From Luteolibacter sp. Y139 (GTDB lineage Bacteria; Verrucomicrobiota; Verrucomicrobiia; Verrucomicrobiales; Akkermansiaceae), in contig NZ_JBBUKT010000007.1 in NCBI RefSeq assembly GCF_038066715.1, positions 309,826-373,825 of the forward strand: a stretch of DNA of 64,000 nt. Direction: 5' to 3'. Made by a program: the position numbers and the translations under genes. The notes beneath the pieces were generated by a model. That model worked only from the letters and a program-made list of their open reading frames with translations, searched no databases and was not told the origin of the DNA. Below, piece after piece: positions 17,601-26,292 of this stretch (positions are counted from its first letter, which is position 1; every line of letters starts with the position of its first letter).

Positions 17601-18174
17601 CTGCGAGAACCACGGCGGACCGGGTGTTCACGTCGCCACCGCCATCGACGGCGGCCACCGAACTCGCTGGAGTCAGGCGGCTGGTAGGAGATGCGTTCTC
17701 ATTGCCACTGACCAGCCAGCCGAGCAGATTGGGCGAAGGTGTGCGGGTGAAAGCCTGGGTGAAGGCAGCGGTTTGATTCCAGACTCCGGTCCAATGACGT
17801 GTGCCCGGCTGGACAGCGGAAAGGCCCTTCTGGGTGCTGTTCACCGTGTTGTTGTTCAGTGGCGCCGAACCATTGACAATCGGGTCGCCGGTGGCAGTGC
17901 CGGCCAGGTCCGCGGTGGCAGTCACGCGCTGGTCCGGACCGGTGAATTGCTGGAGCTCACCCAAGGCGAACATCATCGCCAGACGGGCATTGGCGCGGGC
18001 CGCTGCCATCGCATCGCCGCGGGTCGAGGCGCGCAGGGAAATCGACGACAGGCCGAGCAGGCCGACCGCCAGAACGGTCAGTAGAACCATCAGTGAAAGC
18101 GAGATCACCAGGGCGAAGCCACGCGGGCCGCGGGAGCTTCTGGCAGGCAGGAGCCGGGTGGGATTTTGGGTCAT
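14674..18174 (-). CDS. Verru_Chthon cassette protein A (pseudopilin-like)
   Basis: An 1166-residue protein. The N-terminus has a prepilin-like signal: basic residues, then G19/F20-ALVISLSLMVLLTVLAVGLL, and SISLRASTRGDAMAAARANA with a leading helix as in PilX/GspK-like minor pseudopilins. The long Ser/Thr/Asn-rich exported part carries the RGPFVSLSHFVNRAL and AEDRVNMQAEG segments typical of Verru_Chthon A (TIGR02600 class). Such proteins occur in cassettes with smaller pseudopilins in Verrucomicrobia and may build a type II secretion-like surface structure of unknown role. Here only A and a secreted partner are present. Confidence 0.85.
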   Translation of the reverse strand: MTQNPTRLLPARSSRGPRGFALVISLSLMVLLTVLAVGLLGLSSISLRASTRGDAMAAARANARLAMMFALGELQQFTGPDQRVTATADLAGTATGDPIVNGSAPLNNNTVNSTQKGLSAVQPGTRHWTGVWNQTAAFTQAFTRTPSPNLLGWLVSGNENASPTSRLTPASSVAAVDGGGDVNTRSAVVLAGRHTVGSGQIDDYVSAPLVEIQDSGSGKSPTGRQAWWIGDEGVKAKLNLEAAVEGNAKLTYADLAAPRRGWETVAGFGSYPKPGSGAEELLPRVVSSNEAALLDSTIGGDSNSPLQNNFHSATADSFGVLCDVLQGGLRLDLSAYLSAGLPTTAIPGVVNSPVPNTNLVPAVVANRLKGPKWSTVKDFSDLSGRMTDGTVKAASSDTQAAIGPIITDLRLLFGVKLVPSGTADGYRCLPCAKVAVSLANPYSYPLKWTSPLELEIKNNTDPARKPSRIWGASGQPAYVPQNASEPAVLNNAVFSIPATTLPPGEARAFTISTPVLRPQNSTSRVTVSMGAFSSSSPANFANCVLLDHSAVNTISAGSTLNLDVREDATTTQVNVELRTGSSASTLLRKIERFELDNAPFDVTQRKFTTDLAKKFTEPVPLQLYSFQVSQPGADYVSILPSADQLGLRSSTLRTFTDFNLQATRFRKPIISYNPPPYFMQIANSAATLPFVAPGKDTGSDFTRNLSISPMPWGRSPFDTKQTILFSPPQQLASIAQLQHADLTADDYYVSVGHQPGNAVGNSYATPFVMRRNSIQANRMDFTITNFTVATSATTNYYDMSYLLNTALWDTYYFSTIPRSGSSVPLNDRMVVWNPDDKRNDLTDGKAAAARLLVNGAHNVNSVEKDAWKALLAGSKYLSHPADGAGSSEGALYPRSLEQLSGSVQPPTGSSGDSFSGYRRLTDAQIDAISTEITRQVRMRGPFVSLSHFVNRALVALTTNKELSRSGALQSALDNAGSNITPDGTKTVFSDINLAEDRVNMQAEGTAPRADLVGSDTTSIPNTGSSSSGPADGTWPPTSHDLNPGSVASIIADRQMLSDARYKREQGFRSTGIPGWITQADLLQVIGPSLSARSDTFRIRAYGESLDPETGNPAAKAWCEAVVQRLPEYLDSANVPTDRGTALTAINQKFGRRFQVVSFRWLSPNEI

Positions 18175-18371
18175 GATTGGGCGAGGTTTTATTGCCGGAG
18201 GACTCGGTCGATCGACCGGGTCGCCCGGTGTCTCGGTAAGGGTTGCGTTACAACGTATTTACCAAGTAGGCGCGATACTCTGACAACTCATAGGTCATCA
18301 ATCAAGGAAATTGGGCTCTTAAAAAGAGAAAGAAAATCTAGGCAGAGTGCACTTTTGTTGAAGCCGCTTCC

Positions 18372-18683
18372 ATGCCTCAAGGTCAGAATGAACGCATGGA
18401 TTAGCCGCGAATCGCTTCCTTATGGGATGATTTACAGGTATTTTGGGATGAAGCGGGGAAACAGTCGCATAAAGATGCGACAGGAAAGAGTTTGCCTGTC
18501 GATTTCTTCAACGGGGCTAAAATTGATCAAAAATATCCATTCTTGGGCGTGTATATGGATGAATTTGTTCATGCTGCCGAGGCACCGGGATTAAAAGAGT
18601 TCATCGGGGCTTGCCGTTCAGCCTTTCCGGAGCCGGGCGCGGTCGCTTTGTTCAGGTCGTGTTTCGTCACTTCATCCCCGTGA
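18372..18683 (+). pseudogene. Decayed AT-rich ORF in a 484-base gap
   Basis: The gap 18175-18658 is markedly AT-richer than its surroundings. From an ATG at 18372 a frame runs ten codons to a TAG at 18402-18404, then stays open to 18683. The stretch after the stop (WDDLQVFWDEAGKQSHKDAT; then DFFNGAKIDQKYPFLGVYMD) looks like genuine protein. The last part overlaps the start of the DUF2891 gene and is probably not coding. I read it as the remnant of an acquired gene; no family is recognised. A promoter for the downstream gene may also lie here. Confidence 0.35.
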
Positions 18684-19750
18684 TCATCGCCGCCCTTGTT
18701 CCCATCGCCGGATTCGCTCAGGAGATTCCGATGACGAGCGAGCAGGCGGCGGGCTTCGTGAAACTGGCGCTGGCGGGAATCGACCGCGAATACCCGAACA
18801 AGACCGGTCACGTGACGACCGGGCCGGACGACATGAAGTCACCGAAGGGGATGCACCCGGTGTTTTACGGGCACTTCGACTGGCACTCCTCGGTCCATGG
18901 GCACTGGACACTGGTGAAGCTGCTCAAGCAGTTCCCGGACGCGCCCTTTGCGGGTGAGGTGCGGAGCGTGCTCAAGGGCCGCTTTACCGCGGAAGGACTG
19001 GCGGCTGAGGCGGCGTATTTCGAGCCCAAGGAGAATCGCAGCTTCGAGCGGATGTATGGCTGGGCGTGGGCGCTGCGACTGGCGCTGGAACTGCGCACTT
19101 GGGATGATCCGGATGCGCGGACGTGGGCTCGGGATCTGGAGCCGCTGGAGAAGGAAATCGTGGGCCTGGCGAAGGAATACCTGCCGAAGCTCGATTGGCC
19201 GGTCCGATGTGGATTTCACCCCGAGACGTCATTTCCGCTCGGGCAGATGCTCGACTATGCCCGTGGTACGGGTGAGGCGGAGCTTGAGAAGCTGCTGCTT
19301 GAAAAGTGCCGGCAGTTCTACGGCAAGGATCGCGACTATCCGGTAACCTACGAGCCATCGGGCAACGACTTCTTTTCGCCGGGCCTGAATGTCGCGGACC
19401 TGATGCGGCGGGTGCTGCCGGCGGAGGAATTTTCGACGTGGCTCGATGGCTACTTTCCCGCGCTGGCCGCGGGCAAGGCTGGCAATCTGCTGACTCCGGT
19501 GAATGTCAGCGATCCGACCGACGGGCACCTGATTCACTTGGCCGGGCTCAATTTGAACCGGGCCTGGACCATGCGCGGAATCGCTTCGGTGCTGCCGGAG
19601 GGTGATGCGCGGAGGAAGGTTTTGTTAGATGCCGCCGACAGGCATGCGCAGGCCGGACTCGCGCTGGTGGCCACGGGCCACTACGAGGGCGAGCACTGGC
19701 TGGGGTCCTTCGCGGTCTATCTCCTAAGCGGGACAGGCCGGGGGAAATGA
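18659..19750 (+). CDS. DUF2891 family exported protein
   Basis: A 363-residue protein beginning at GTG 18659 with a short signal peptide (FRHFIPVIIAALVPIAGFA). The mature protein has DUF2891 landmarks: HPVFYGHFDWHSSVHGHW (about 60-77), the Trp/Tyr-rich FERMYGWAWALRLALELR, HPETSFPLGQMLDYA, DFFSPGLNVADLMRRVL and a final GHYEGEHWLGSFAVYLL. The helical repeats and conserved Trp/His resemble alpha/alpha-toroid sugar-processing folds, but the family has no established activity. GTG 18680 is an alternative start. The gene is followed by a 96-base gap and then the PEP-hydrolase-like pair. Confidence 0.85.
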   Translation: MFRHFIPVIIAALVPIAGFAQEIPMTSEQAAGFVKLALAGIDREYPNKTGHVTTGPDDMKSPKGMHPVFYGHFDWHSSVHGHWTLVKLLKQFPDAPFAGEVRSVLKGRFTAEGLAAEAAYFEPKENRSFERMYGWAWALRLALELRTWDDPDARTWARDLEPLEKEIVGLAKEYLPKLDWPVRCGFHPETSFPLGQMLDYARGTGEAELEKLLLEKCRQFYGKDRDYPVTYEPSGNDFFSPGLNVADLMRRVLPAEEFSTWLDGYFPALAAGKAGNLLTPVNVSDPTDGHLIHLAGLNLNRAWTMRGIASVLPEGDARRKVLLDAADRHAQAGLALVATGHYEGEHWLGSFAVYLLSGTGRGK

Positions 19751-19846
19751 GGGGCGGGGAGTGAGGATTTCCGATATCCGATGGTGGGCGATGGTGACCC
19801 TACCGGTGCTAGACCGCGGGGCAAAGCGGCGTCATAGAATGCCGCC

Positions 19847-20716
19847 ATGCCCAACCCTTGGACCGGAAAAGGAAATCCCTACACGCGCACCGAAGTGCTC
19901 GAGCGCCTGCACGACACGCTCTCGAAAGGCCTGCCCATCATCGCCGCCGGCGCTGGCACGGGCATCAGTGCGAAATTCATCGAGAAAGGCGGAGCCGATC
20001 TCATCATCATCTACAATAGCGGCCGCTTCCGCATGGCCGGTCACGGCTCCACTGCCGGCATGATGGCCTACGGCGATGCGAATGCCGTGGCCATGGAGAT
20101 CGGTGAGTACGAAGTGCTGCCGATCGTGGAGGAAACGCCCGTCATCTGCGGTGTCCACGCCACCGACCCACGCCGCCGCATGTGGCACTGGCTCGGCAAG
20201 GTGAAGGACATGGGCTTCTCCGGCGTGAACAATTTCCCGACTCACACGATCGTGGACGGCAAGTTCCGCCAGGTCCTCGAGGAGACCGGAATGAGCGTGA
20301 AGAAGGAATTCGAGATGGTGGCGCTGGCCCGCCGGATGGACCTCTTCAGCATCGTCTACGTGGATGCGCCCGAGGAAGCGAAGGCGATGGCGGAATCCGG
20401 TGCCGATGTGATCATCGCGCACGTGGGCACCACCGTCGGTGGCTCCATCGGCGTGGTGGATGCCACGATGAGCCTGCCGGAAGCGGCGAAGCGCACCCAG
20501 CTGATCATCGATGCTGCTCGCACGGTTCGCGATGACATCCTTTTCCTCAGCCACGGTGGCCCGATCAACACGCCGGAAGACGCGGCCTACATCAATGAGC
20601 ACACCGATTGCGTCGGCTTCGTCGGCGCGTCGTCGCTGGAGCGCATGGGTGTCGAGGAATCGCTGACGAACTTGACCCGCACGTTCAAAGCGATTCCTGT
20701 GAAGCGGAAACACTAG
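19847..20716 (+). CDS. Phosphoenolpyruvate hydrolase-like TIM-barrel protein
   Basis: A 289-residue cytosolic TIM-barrel of the PEP hydrolase/mutase-like group. Landmarks are IIAAGAGTGISAKFIEKGGA (about 30-49), DLIIIYNSGRFRMAG, CGVHATDPRRRM, GVNNFPTHTIVDGKFR, and ADVIIAHVGTTVGGSIG. The glycine-rich loops fit phosphate binding at barrel ends. Sixteen bases separate it from the Tm-1-like gene, so the two are almost certainly cotranscribed. The same two domains are fused, in the opposite order, in the plant Tm-1 resistance protein. The physiological reaction in bacteria is not established. Confidence 0.85.
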   Translation: MPNPWTGKGNPYTRTEVLERLHDTLSKGLPIIAAGAGTGISAKFIEKGGADLIIIYNSGRFRMAGHGSTAGMMAYGDANAVAMEIGEYEVLPIVEETPVICGVHATDPRRRMWHWLGKVKDMGFSGVNNFPTHTIVDGKFRQVLEETGMSVKKEFEMVALARRMDLFSIVYVDAPEEAKAMAESGADVIIAHVGTTVGGSIGVVDATMSLPEAAKRTQLIIDAARTVRDDILFLSHGGPINTPEDAAYINEHTDCVGFVGASSLERMGVEESLTNLTRTFKAIPVKRKH

Positions 20717-20731
20717 GAATCCCGTAGCTAC

Positions 20732-21943
20732 ATGGCCACCATCGCTGTTCTCGGAGCGCTCGATACCAAAGGTGAGGAGCATGCCTTCGTCGCCAACCTC
20801 ATCCGCCGCCGCGGGCATGAGGTGCTTTTGATCGACGTCGGCAGCGGTGGTCCGCCGGTGGTGAAGCCGGATGTCACCCGCGAGGAGGTGGCTGCGGCAG
20901 GGAAAATTGATTTGGCTGCCCTTTCGGGGCGTCGCGACCGCGGTGAATGCGTGGTCGCGATGTCGAAGGCGGCGCCGAAGATGGTGGAGAAGCTGTTCCG
21001 CGACGGCCGGATCGAGGGGATCATCTCGCTGGGCGGTGGTGGTGGCACGGCGATCGGCACCGCGGCGATGCGTGCGCTGCCGATTGGTTTCCCGAAGGTG
21101 ATGGTGTCGACCCTGGCGAGCGGGAATACCGCGCCGTATCTCGGGGAAAAGGATATCGTGATGATTCCGAGCATCGCCGATGTGGCGGGATTGAACCGTC
21201 TTTCGCGAGTGATTTTCTCCCGCGCTGCCGGTGCAATCTGCGGGATGGTGGATGCGGAGATCGCGACGTCTGATGCGAAGCCGCTGATCGTAGCGAGCAT
21301 GTTTGGCAACACGACGGCGTGCGTGACCGAGGCGAAAAGGATTCTCGAAGATGCCGGCTATGAGGTGCTCGTTTTCGCCGCCACCGGTGCTGGTGGTCGT
21401 GCAATGGAGGCCTTGATTGGCAGTGGCATGGTGGCCGGCGTGCTGGACATCACGACCACCGAGTGGGCGGACGAGCTGGTCGGCGGTGTGCTGACGGCCG
21501 GGCCTGAACGGCTCGATGCCGCGGGTGAAGCGGCGGTGCCGTGCGTGATCGCGCCCGGGTGCCTCGACATGGTGAACTTCGGCGTGCAGGAGAGCGTGCC
21601 GAAGCGGTTCACGGGGCGGAATTTTTACATCCATAACCCGCAGGTCACGCTGATGCGGACCACGCCGGATGAGTGCGCGGAGCTGGGAGAAATCATTGCG
21701 GCGAAGGTGAACATGTTCGCCGCGCCGAGTGCGGTGATGATTCCGAAGAAGGCGATCAGCGTGATCAGTGCGCCGGGCCAGCCATTCCATGATACGGCGG
21801 CCGACCGGGCGCTCTTCGCGGCGCTGAAGCGTGACGCGCGGGTGCCCGTCTTGGAATACGACATGGAGATCAATGACCCGGCCTTTGCCCGGGCTTGTGC
21901 GGAGAAACTGCTGGAGCTGATGCGGGCGGTGGATTCGGAATAG
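20732..21943 (+). CDS. Tm-1-like ATP-binding protein (UPF0261)
   Basis: A 403-residue protein of the UPF0261/Tm-1-like family. It opens with AVLGALDTKGEEHAFVANLI, a conserved family start (DTKG), followed by IISLGGGGGTAIGTAAMRALP (about 90-110), MVSTLASGNTAPYLGEKDIV, and a C-terminal HDTAADRALFAALKR and LEYDMEINDPAFA. The family binds nucleotide; its reaction in bacteria is unknown. It pairs with the PEP-hydrolase-like TIM barrel immediately upstream, which recreates both halves of plant Tm-1. A 43-base gap to the giant heme gene leaves cotranscription with that gene open. Confidence 0.88.
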   Translation: MATIAVLGALDTKGEEHAFVANLIRRRGHEVLLIDVGSGGPPVVKPDVTREEVAAAGKIDLAALSGRRDRGECVVAMSKAAPKMVEKLFRDGRIEGIISLGGGGGTAIGTAAMRALPIGFPKVMVSTLASGNTAPYLGEKDIVMIPSIADVAGLNRLSRVIFSRAAGAICGMVDAEIATSDAKPLIVASMFGNTTACVTEAKRILEDAGYEVLVFAATGAGGRAMEALIGSGMVAGVLDITTTEWADELVGGVLTAGPERLDAAGEAAVPCVIAPGCLDMVNFGVQESVPKRFTGRNFYIHNPQVTLMRTTPDECAELGEIIAAKVNMFAAPSAVMIPKKAISVISAPGQPFHDTAADRALFAALKRDARVPVLEYDMEINDPAFARACAEKLLELMRAVDSE

Positions 21944-21986
21944 GGGGATGTGGATTGAACAAGCGGATGCGCCACGTAAGGTGGGC

Positions 21987-24900
21987 ATGATGCGTCTTGT
22001 TCCTCTCCTATTTTTGATTTTATCGGCTTCCGGTGAGCCGGTTTCTCTTTTTGACGGCAAGACTCTCGACGGCTGGGAGGTCCGGGCGGGTGAGGAGAAG
22101 TGGTGGAAGGTGCAGGATGGCTGCATCACCGGTGGCTCGCTGGAGGAGCCGGTGGCGCACAATACCTTCCTCGCGACGACGAAGCGCTACGCGAACTTCG
22201 AGCTGAAGCTGAAGATGCGACTCGTGAAGGGCGAGGGCTTCATGAACTCGGGCGTGCAGATCCGGAGCATCCGGGTGCCGGGCAACTTTGAGATGGAAGG
22301 CTATCAGGTGGATGCTGGTCCCGGATGGTGGGGAAAGCTCTATGATGAGTCGCGGAGGGACAAGGTGATCGGGGAGCCGGTCAAGCCGGCGGAGCTGAAG
22401 GCGAATGACTTCGATTGGAATGAGTATCGGATCGTTTGTGAGGGTCCGCGGATCCAGTCGTGGGTGAATGGGGTGGCGGCGCTGGATTACACGGAGGCTG
22501 ACGCGAAGATTCCGCTGGAAGGGCTGATCGGGCTGCAGACGCATGGCGGAGGCAAAGTGCTGGTGCAGTTCAAGGAGATCACGATCGAGGAACTGCCAGC
22601 GACGCCTGGTGCGCCGACTTGGGAGAAGGCGGATCCGCGCTTGCCGGAGAATGAGAAGGCATCGTTCACGGTGCCGGGTGGGTTTGAGGTGGAACTGGTG
22701 GCCTCGGAGAAGGAAGGCGTGGGCAAGCCGATCACGATGGCGTGGGACCATGCCGGGCGGATGTGGACGATGACAGCGCTGGAGTATCCGGTGGATGCCA
22801 ATGAGGACGAGGCGCAGGCGGAGGCGCTCTATCAGAAGGGTGGGAAGGACAAGGTGCTGGTGTTCGATGAACCGTGGAAGCCAGGGCTACAAACGCCGCG
22901 GGTGTTTGCGGATGGGCTGGCGATCCCGCTGGGGATGATGCCCTGGAAAGGCGGCGCGGTGGTCCAGTATGGGCACGATGTCCGCTACTATGCGGATCGT
23001 AATAACGACGGGAAGGCGGATGGCCATGAGGTGCTGCTGACCGGCTTCGGGATTCAGGATTCGCATTTGTTTCCGCACCAGTTCGAGCGATCGCCGGGTG
23101 GTTGGCTCTACCTGGCGCAAGGGCTTTTCAACTACTCGAAGGTGAAGCGGCCCGGTGATGTTCCGTTTGCCGACGGGAGCAAGGAGGTGGCCTTCAACCA
23201 GTGCAAGCTGGCGCGGGCGAAGCTGGATGGGTCGGCCTTCGAGCTGCTGACGGCCGGGCCGAACAATATCTGGGGCTTTGTGACCGGGCGTGATGGCCGG
23301 GAGTTTCTGCAGGAGGCGAATGACCTGGGACATCCGGTGTCGGAGTTCATCGCGGGCACGCACTATCCGACGGGATCGAAGGAGAAGCTGCGGCCGTATG
23401 CGCCGCAATTGCCGGAGTCGACGCCGGGACAGCCGATGGGTGGCACGGGATTGAGTGGATTGGCGCTGGCGGATGACGAGGGCAGTTCCTTTGCGGCGAA
23501 GTGGCCGGAGGAGAAGATGTTCTACATTGCCAATCCGATTACCAATCGGATCCAGATCGTCACGCGTGCGGAGGATGGGAAATACCAGAAGCGCGAGGAC
23601 TTCCTAGTTTCGTCGGACGAGTGGTTCCGGCCGGTGTCGGTGCAGTTCGGGCCGGATGGGTGTCTCTACATCGCGGACTGGTATAACAAGATCATCTCGC
23701 ACAACGAGGTGCCGCGGAATCATCCGGATCGCGACAAGACGCGTGGCCGGATCTGGCGGGTGAAGGCGAAGGGCGTGGCTCCGGTGCAGCCGCCGGATTT
23801 GACGAAGCTGAAGGCAACCAGATTGATCGAGCAGTTGGACAACGGGAATGCGCGGGTGGCCCGGATGGCTTGGGAGGAGCTTGGAGACCGGAACGACAAG
23901 TCGGTGGTGGAGGACCTGGAGGAATTGGCGCGAAAGGAGGGCGCGCCTGTGGCAACGCGTCTCGGCGCGCTGTTCGCCCTGCGCGAGATGAATGCGGTGA
24001 CGCTGCCGGTGGTGCTGTTTCTGATGGCGGACAAGAATGCTGATCTCAGGCGTGAAGCTCTGGAAGCATCCGAGCAGCTTGCTTCCAAGGAGCAGGAGCC
24101 GATGGGGACAAGGCGCAGTGAATCCGACTTCAGCGTCCTTGCCACGCACGCGATCATGCTGCGGCGGTATCCGACAGTGACCTCCAAGATGCTGCAATCG
24201 CTTGCATGGAATGTTCCGCCCGCTTCCGAGGGAAATGATTGCGCGGCCTATGAGCGAAAGTTTCTCCGCTACCTGATCCGGTGGGCGATGGAAGCTCATG
24301 TGGATGTCACCCGGGAGATCCTGGGAGCGGATCTGCTATTTGAAGGGAAGGCGCTTGCGGTGCTATCGCTGCCGCCTGAGGAAGCGGCCCGGAGGCTGTT
24401 GCAGTTGCTTCCGCTTTATGGGCGTCCGCTCAATGCCGAGGAATCGGCGTTGCTCGGTAGCCAGCTTTCGCAGCCGGAGGTGGCGAAGGCTTTCGCGGAG
24501 CTCGCGGATGATCCGAACCGGCGCGGGATGCTGCTGAAGTCGCTGCTTCAAATTGATCCTTCGGCGGCTGCGGATCCCTTGCTGCGCGCCAGCGTGGGAA
24601 AAGCGACCGAGGCGATGGTCAGGGACAATCCGACGACGATGCCGCTGGCATTCGATCTTGCGAGGCGGTTTCAGTTGAAGGAACTCGCGCCCTTGCTCCG
24701 GGAGCAGGCGTCGAAAGGGGTTTCGCCGGAGGTGCTGGCTTCGATTCTGAAGACGCTGAATGAGATCCAGTCTGCGGATGCCGGGCTGGCGAAGACGCAT
24801 CTGGATGATGGGAACGAGATGGTGGCGCGTGAGGCGCTGATCGGGTTTGCGTCCGCTGGTGGAGCTGAGGCGGTGGCGGAGATTGGGAAGCGCTGGGGAT

Positions 24901-26138
24901 CGTTGAGCGGGGCGCTGCGGCAGTTTGCGGTGAGCGGGATGGTGTCTAACAAGGAGTCGACGGAGGCGTTTGCGAAGGCGGTGACGGCGGGTGGTTTCAC
25001 GGGCTTCGATCCTTCGGTGGTGGAGAAGCTTTCGGCGGTATTGGGTGCGGATCATCCCGTCTTCAAGGAGCTGCTTTCGAAGGTGGAAGGATTGTTGGTT
25101 CCGACGATTCGCTTGCCGGGGAAGAATGGCGCGGTGGTGGCGACGGGATTAAAGCTTGAGGGGCCGTTCACGGTTGAATCGTGGATCAAGCTGGATGAGG
25201 GCATCGACAATCGCGACGGGTTGTTAGGGAAACGTGGTGGCGGGCCGTGTGTGAATTTCTGGGATGCCAAGGTGCGGTTCTGGGATGGTGCGCGGGATGT
25301 GGTGATTGCGGAGCGTCCGGTCAAAGCGGGGAAGTGGTCGCACTGCGCGATGACGCGTGATGACGCGGGGAAGATCGCGGTGTTCGTGGATGGCGAGCCG
25401 GCGGGTGTGTCGCAGGGTGGGTTCGATGGGGCGATGGAGATGATGGATATCGGCAAGGTGAATGAGCCGGGTGGCACGGCGGCTTCGCTGCTGGAGTTCC
25501 GGGTGTGGGACATCGCGCGGAGTCCGGCGGAGATCCTGGGGAGCTTCCGGACGCGCTTCACCAGTGGGCAGGATCATCTGGTGTTTCATGCGGGAGCCGA
25601 TCTTTCGAAGCTGACGCTGGAAGGCGGTGCGGGCATCGAGTGGACGGTGGATTTTCCGGAGCTGCATACGCCGGAGCAGGCGGCGGCTTTGGCGGCGAAG
25701 TTTGATCGCTTTCGGGCGATGGCTTCGAAGGGCGGAGACGCGGCGGCTGGGAAGCAGTTGTTCCAGGCGACGTGCATGATCTGTCATCAGGCGAAAGGCG
25801 AGGGGACCGCGGTCGGGCCGAATCTGAGTGGTGCGGGTGCGATGGGTTTGGAGAGCTTGTTGCGGAATGTACTGACGCCGAATGCGCAGTTGGAGAGCGG
25901 CTATTACCGGCATGACATCACGCTGAAGGATGGCGGTTTGGTGAGTGGGTTCCTGGCTTCTGAAACGCCGAAGTTGATCGTGCTGCGGCAGATCGGTGCG
26001 GATGAGCGGGCGATCCCGGTGGATCAGGTGAAGGAGCACACGATTTCGAAGCGGTCGTTGATGCCGGAAGGGTTGATCGACGGGTTCGGGGAGAAGCAGG
26101 TGGCGGATCTGTTTGCGTTTTTGATGACGTTGAAGTGA
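21987..26138 (+). CDS. PVC-type heme-binding protein: DUF1080, dehydrogenase-like, HEAT, LamG, cytochrome c
   Basis: About 1383 residues with a short signal peptide (MMRLVPLLFLILSASG). In order: a DUF1080 (3-keto-disaccharide hydrolase-like) lectin-fold domain (about 17-210, FDGKTLDGWEV; FMNSGVQIRS), a PVC membrane-bound-dehydrogenase-like beta-propeller (about 220-590; ADWYNKIISHNEVPRNHPDRD at its end), and HEAT-like helical repeats (about 600-1020). A LamG/ConA-like domain follows (about 1040-1190), then a C-terminal heme domain with CMICH at 1263-1267 and downstream VGPNLSGAG. Such proteins are common in Verrucomicrobia and Planctomycetes and presumably oxidise sugars or alcohols at the cell surface with electron transfer through the heme. 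Two adjacent ATGs (21987 and 21990). Confidence 0.9.
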   Translation: MMRLVPLLFLILSASGEPVSLFDGKTLDGWEVRAGEEKWWKVQDGCITGGSLEEPVAHNTFLATTKRYANFELKLKMRLVKGEGFMNSGVQIRSIRVPGNFEMEGYQVDAGPGWWGKLYDESRRDKVIGEPVKPAELKANDFDWNEYRIVCEGPRIQSWVNGVAALDYTEADAKIPLEGLIGLQTHGGGKVLVQFKEITIEELPATPGAPTWEKADPRLPENEKASFTVPGGFEVELVASEKEGVGKPITMAWDHAGRMWTMTALEYPVDANEDEAQAEALYQKGGKDKVLVFDEPWKPGLQTPRVFADGLAIPLGMMPWKGGAVVQYGHDVRYYADRNNDGKADGHEVLLTGFGIQDSHLFPHQFERSPGGWLYLAQGLFNYSKVKRPGDVPFADGSKEVAFNQCKLARAKLDGSAFELLTAGPNNIWGFVTGRDGREFLQEANDLGHPVSEFIAGTHYPTGSKEKLRPYAPQLPESTPGQPMGGTGLSGLALADDEGSSFAAKWPEEKMFYIANPITNRIQIVTRAEDGKYQKREDFLVSSDEWFRPVSVQFGPDGCLYIADWYNKIISHNEVPRNHPDRDKTRGRIWRVKAKGVAPVQPPDLTKLKATRLIEQLDNGNARVARMAWEELGDRNDKSVVEDLEELARKEGAPVATRLGALFALREMNAVTLPVVLFLMADKNADLRREALEASEQLASKEQEPMGTRRSESDFSVLATHAIMLRRYPTVTSKMLQSLAWNVPPASEGNDCAAYERKFLRYLIRWAMEAHVDVTREILGADLLFEGKALAVLSLPPEEAARRLLQLLPLYGRPLNAEESALLGSQLSQPEVAKAFAELADDPNRRGMLLKSLLQIDPSAAADPLLRASVGKATEAMVRDNPTTMPLAFDLARRFQLKELAPLLREQASKGVSPEVLASILKTLNEIQSADAGLAKTHLDDGNEMVAREALIGFASAGGAEAVAEIGKRWGSLSGALRQFAVSGMVSNKESTEAFAKAVTAGGFTGFDPSVVEKLSAVLGADHPVFKELLSKVEGLLVPTIRLPGKNGAVVATGLKLEGPFTVESWIKLDEGIDNRDGLLGKRGGGPCVNFWDAKVRFWDGARDVVIAERPVKAGKWSHCAMTRDDAGKIAVFVDGEPAGVSQGGFDGAMEMMDIGKVNEPGGTAASLLEFRVWDIARSPAEILGSFRTRFTSGQDHLVFHAGADLSKLTLEGGAGIEWTVDFPELHTPEQAAALAAKFDRFRAMASKGGDAAAGKQLFQATCMICHQAKGEGTAVGPNLSGAGAMGLESLLRNVLTPNAQLESGYYRHDITLKDGGLVSGFLASETPKLIVLRQIGADERAIPVDQVKEHTISKRSLMPEGLIDGFGEKQVADLFAFLMTLK

Positions 26139-26209
26139 GAGGTTTTGGCCGCGGATGGCGCGGATGGACGCGGATGAAAAAGACAGCGATGGGAAGTGGA
26201 GCTGTGGCA

Positions 26210-26250
26210 CTCCGGTAATTCACTATGCCTCTATAGCGGAATTACCGGAG
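26210..26250. repeat. Palindrome with conserved GCCT loop (copy 2)
   Basis: A perfect 12-base inverted repeat, 26210-26221 (CTCCGGTAATTC) against 26239-26250, with a 17-base loop containing CTATGCCTCTA. The stem differs from copy 1 while the loop motif is kept. Confidence 0.8.
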
Positions 26251-26292
26251 CAGTGGTGGTCGATGATCGGAATGAGGCGTCTGGGGCGGGCT

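Noticed and set aside
19832..22162. Very long open frame on the minus strand (776 codons)
   Set aside because: It is antisense to the PEP-hydrolase-like and Tm-1-like genes, is extremely His/Arg-rich and has no domain; typical mirror frame of GC-rich genes.
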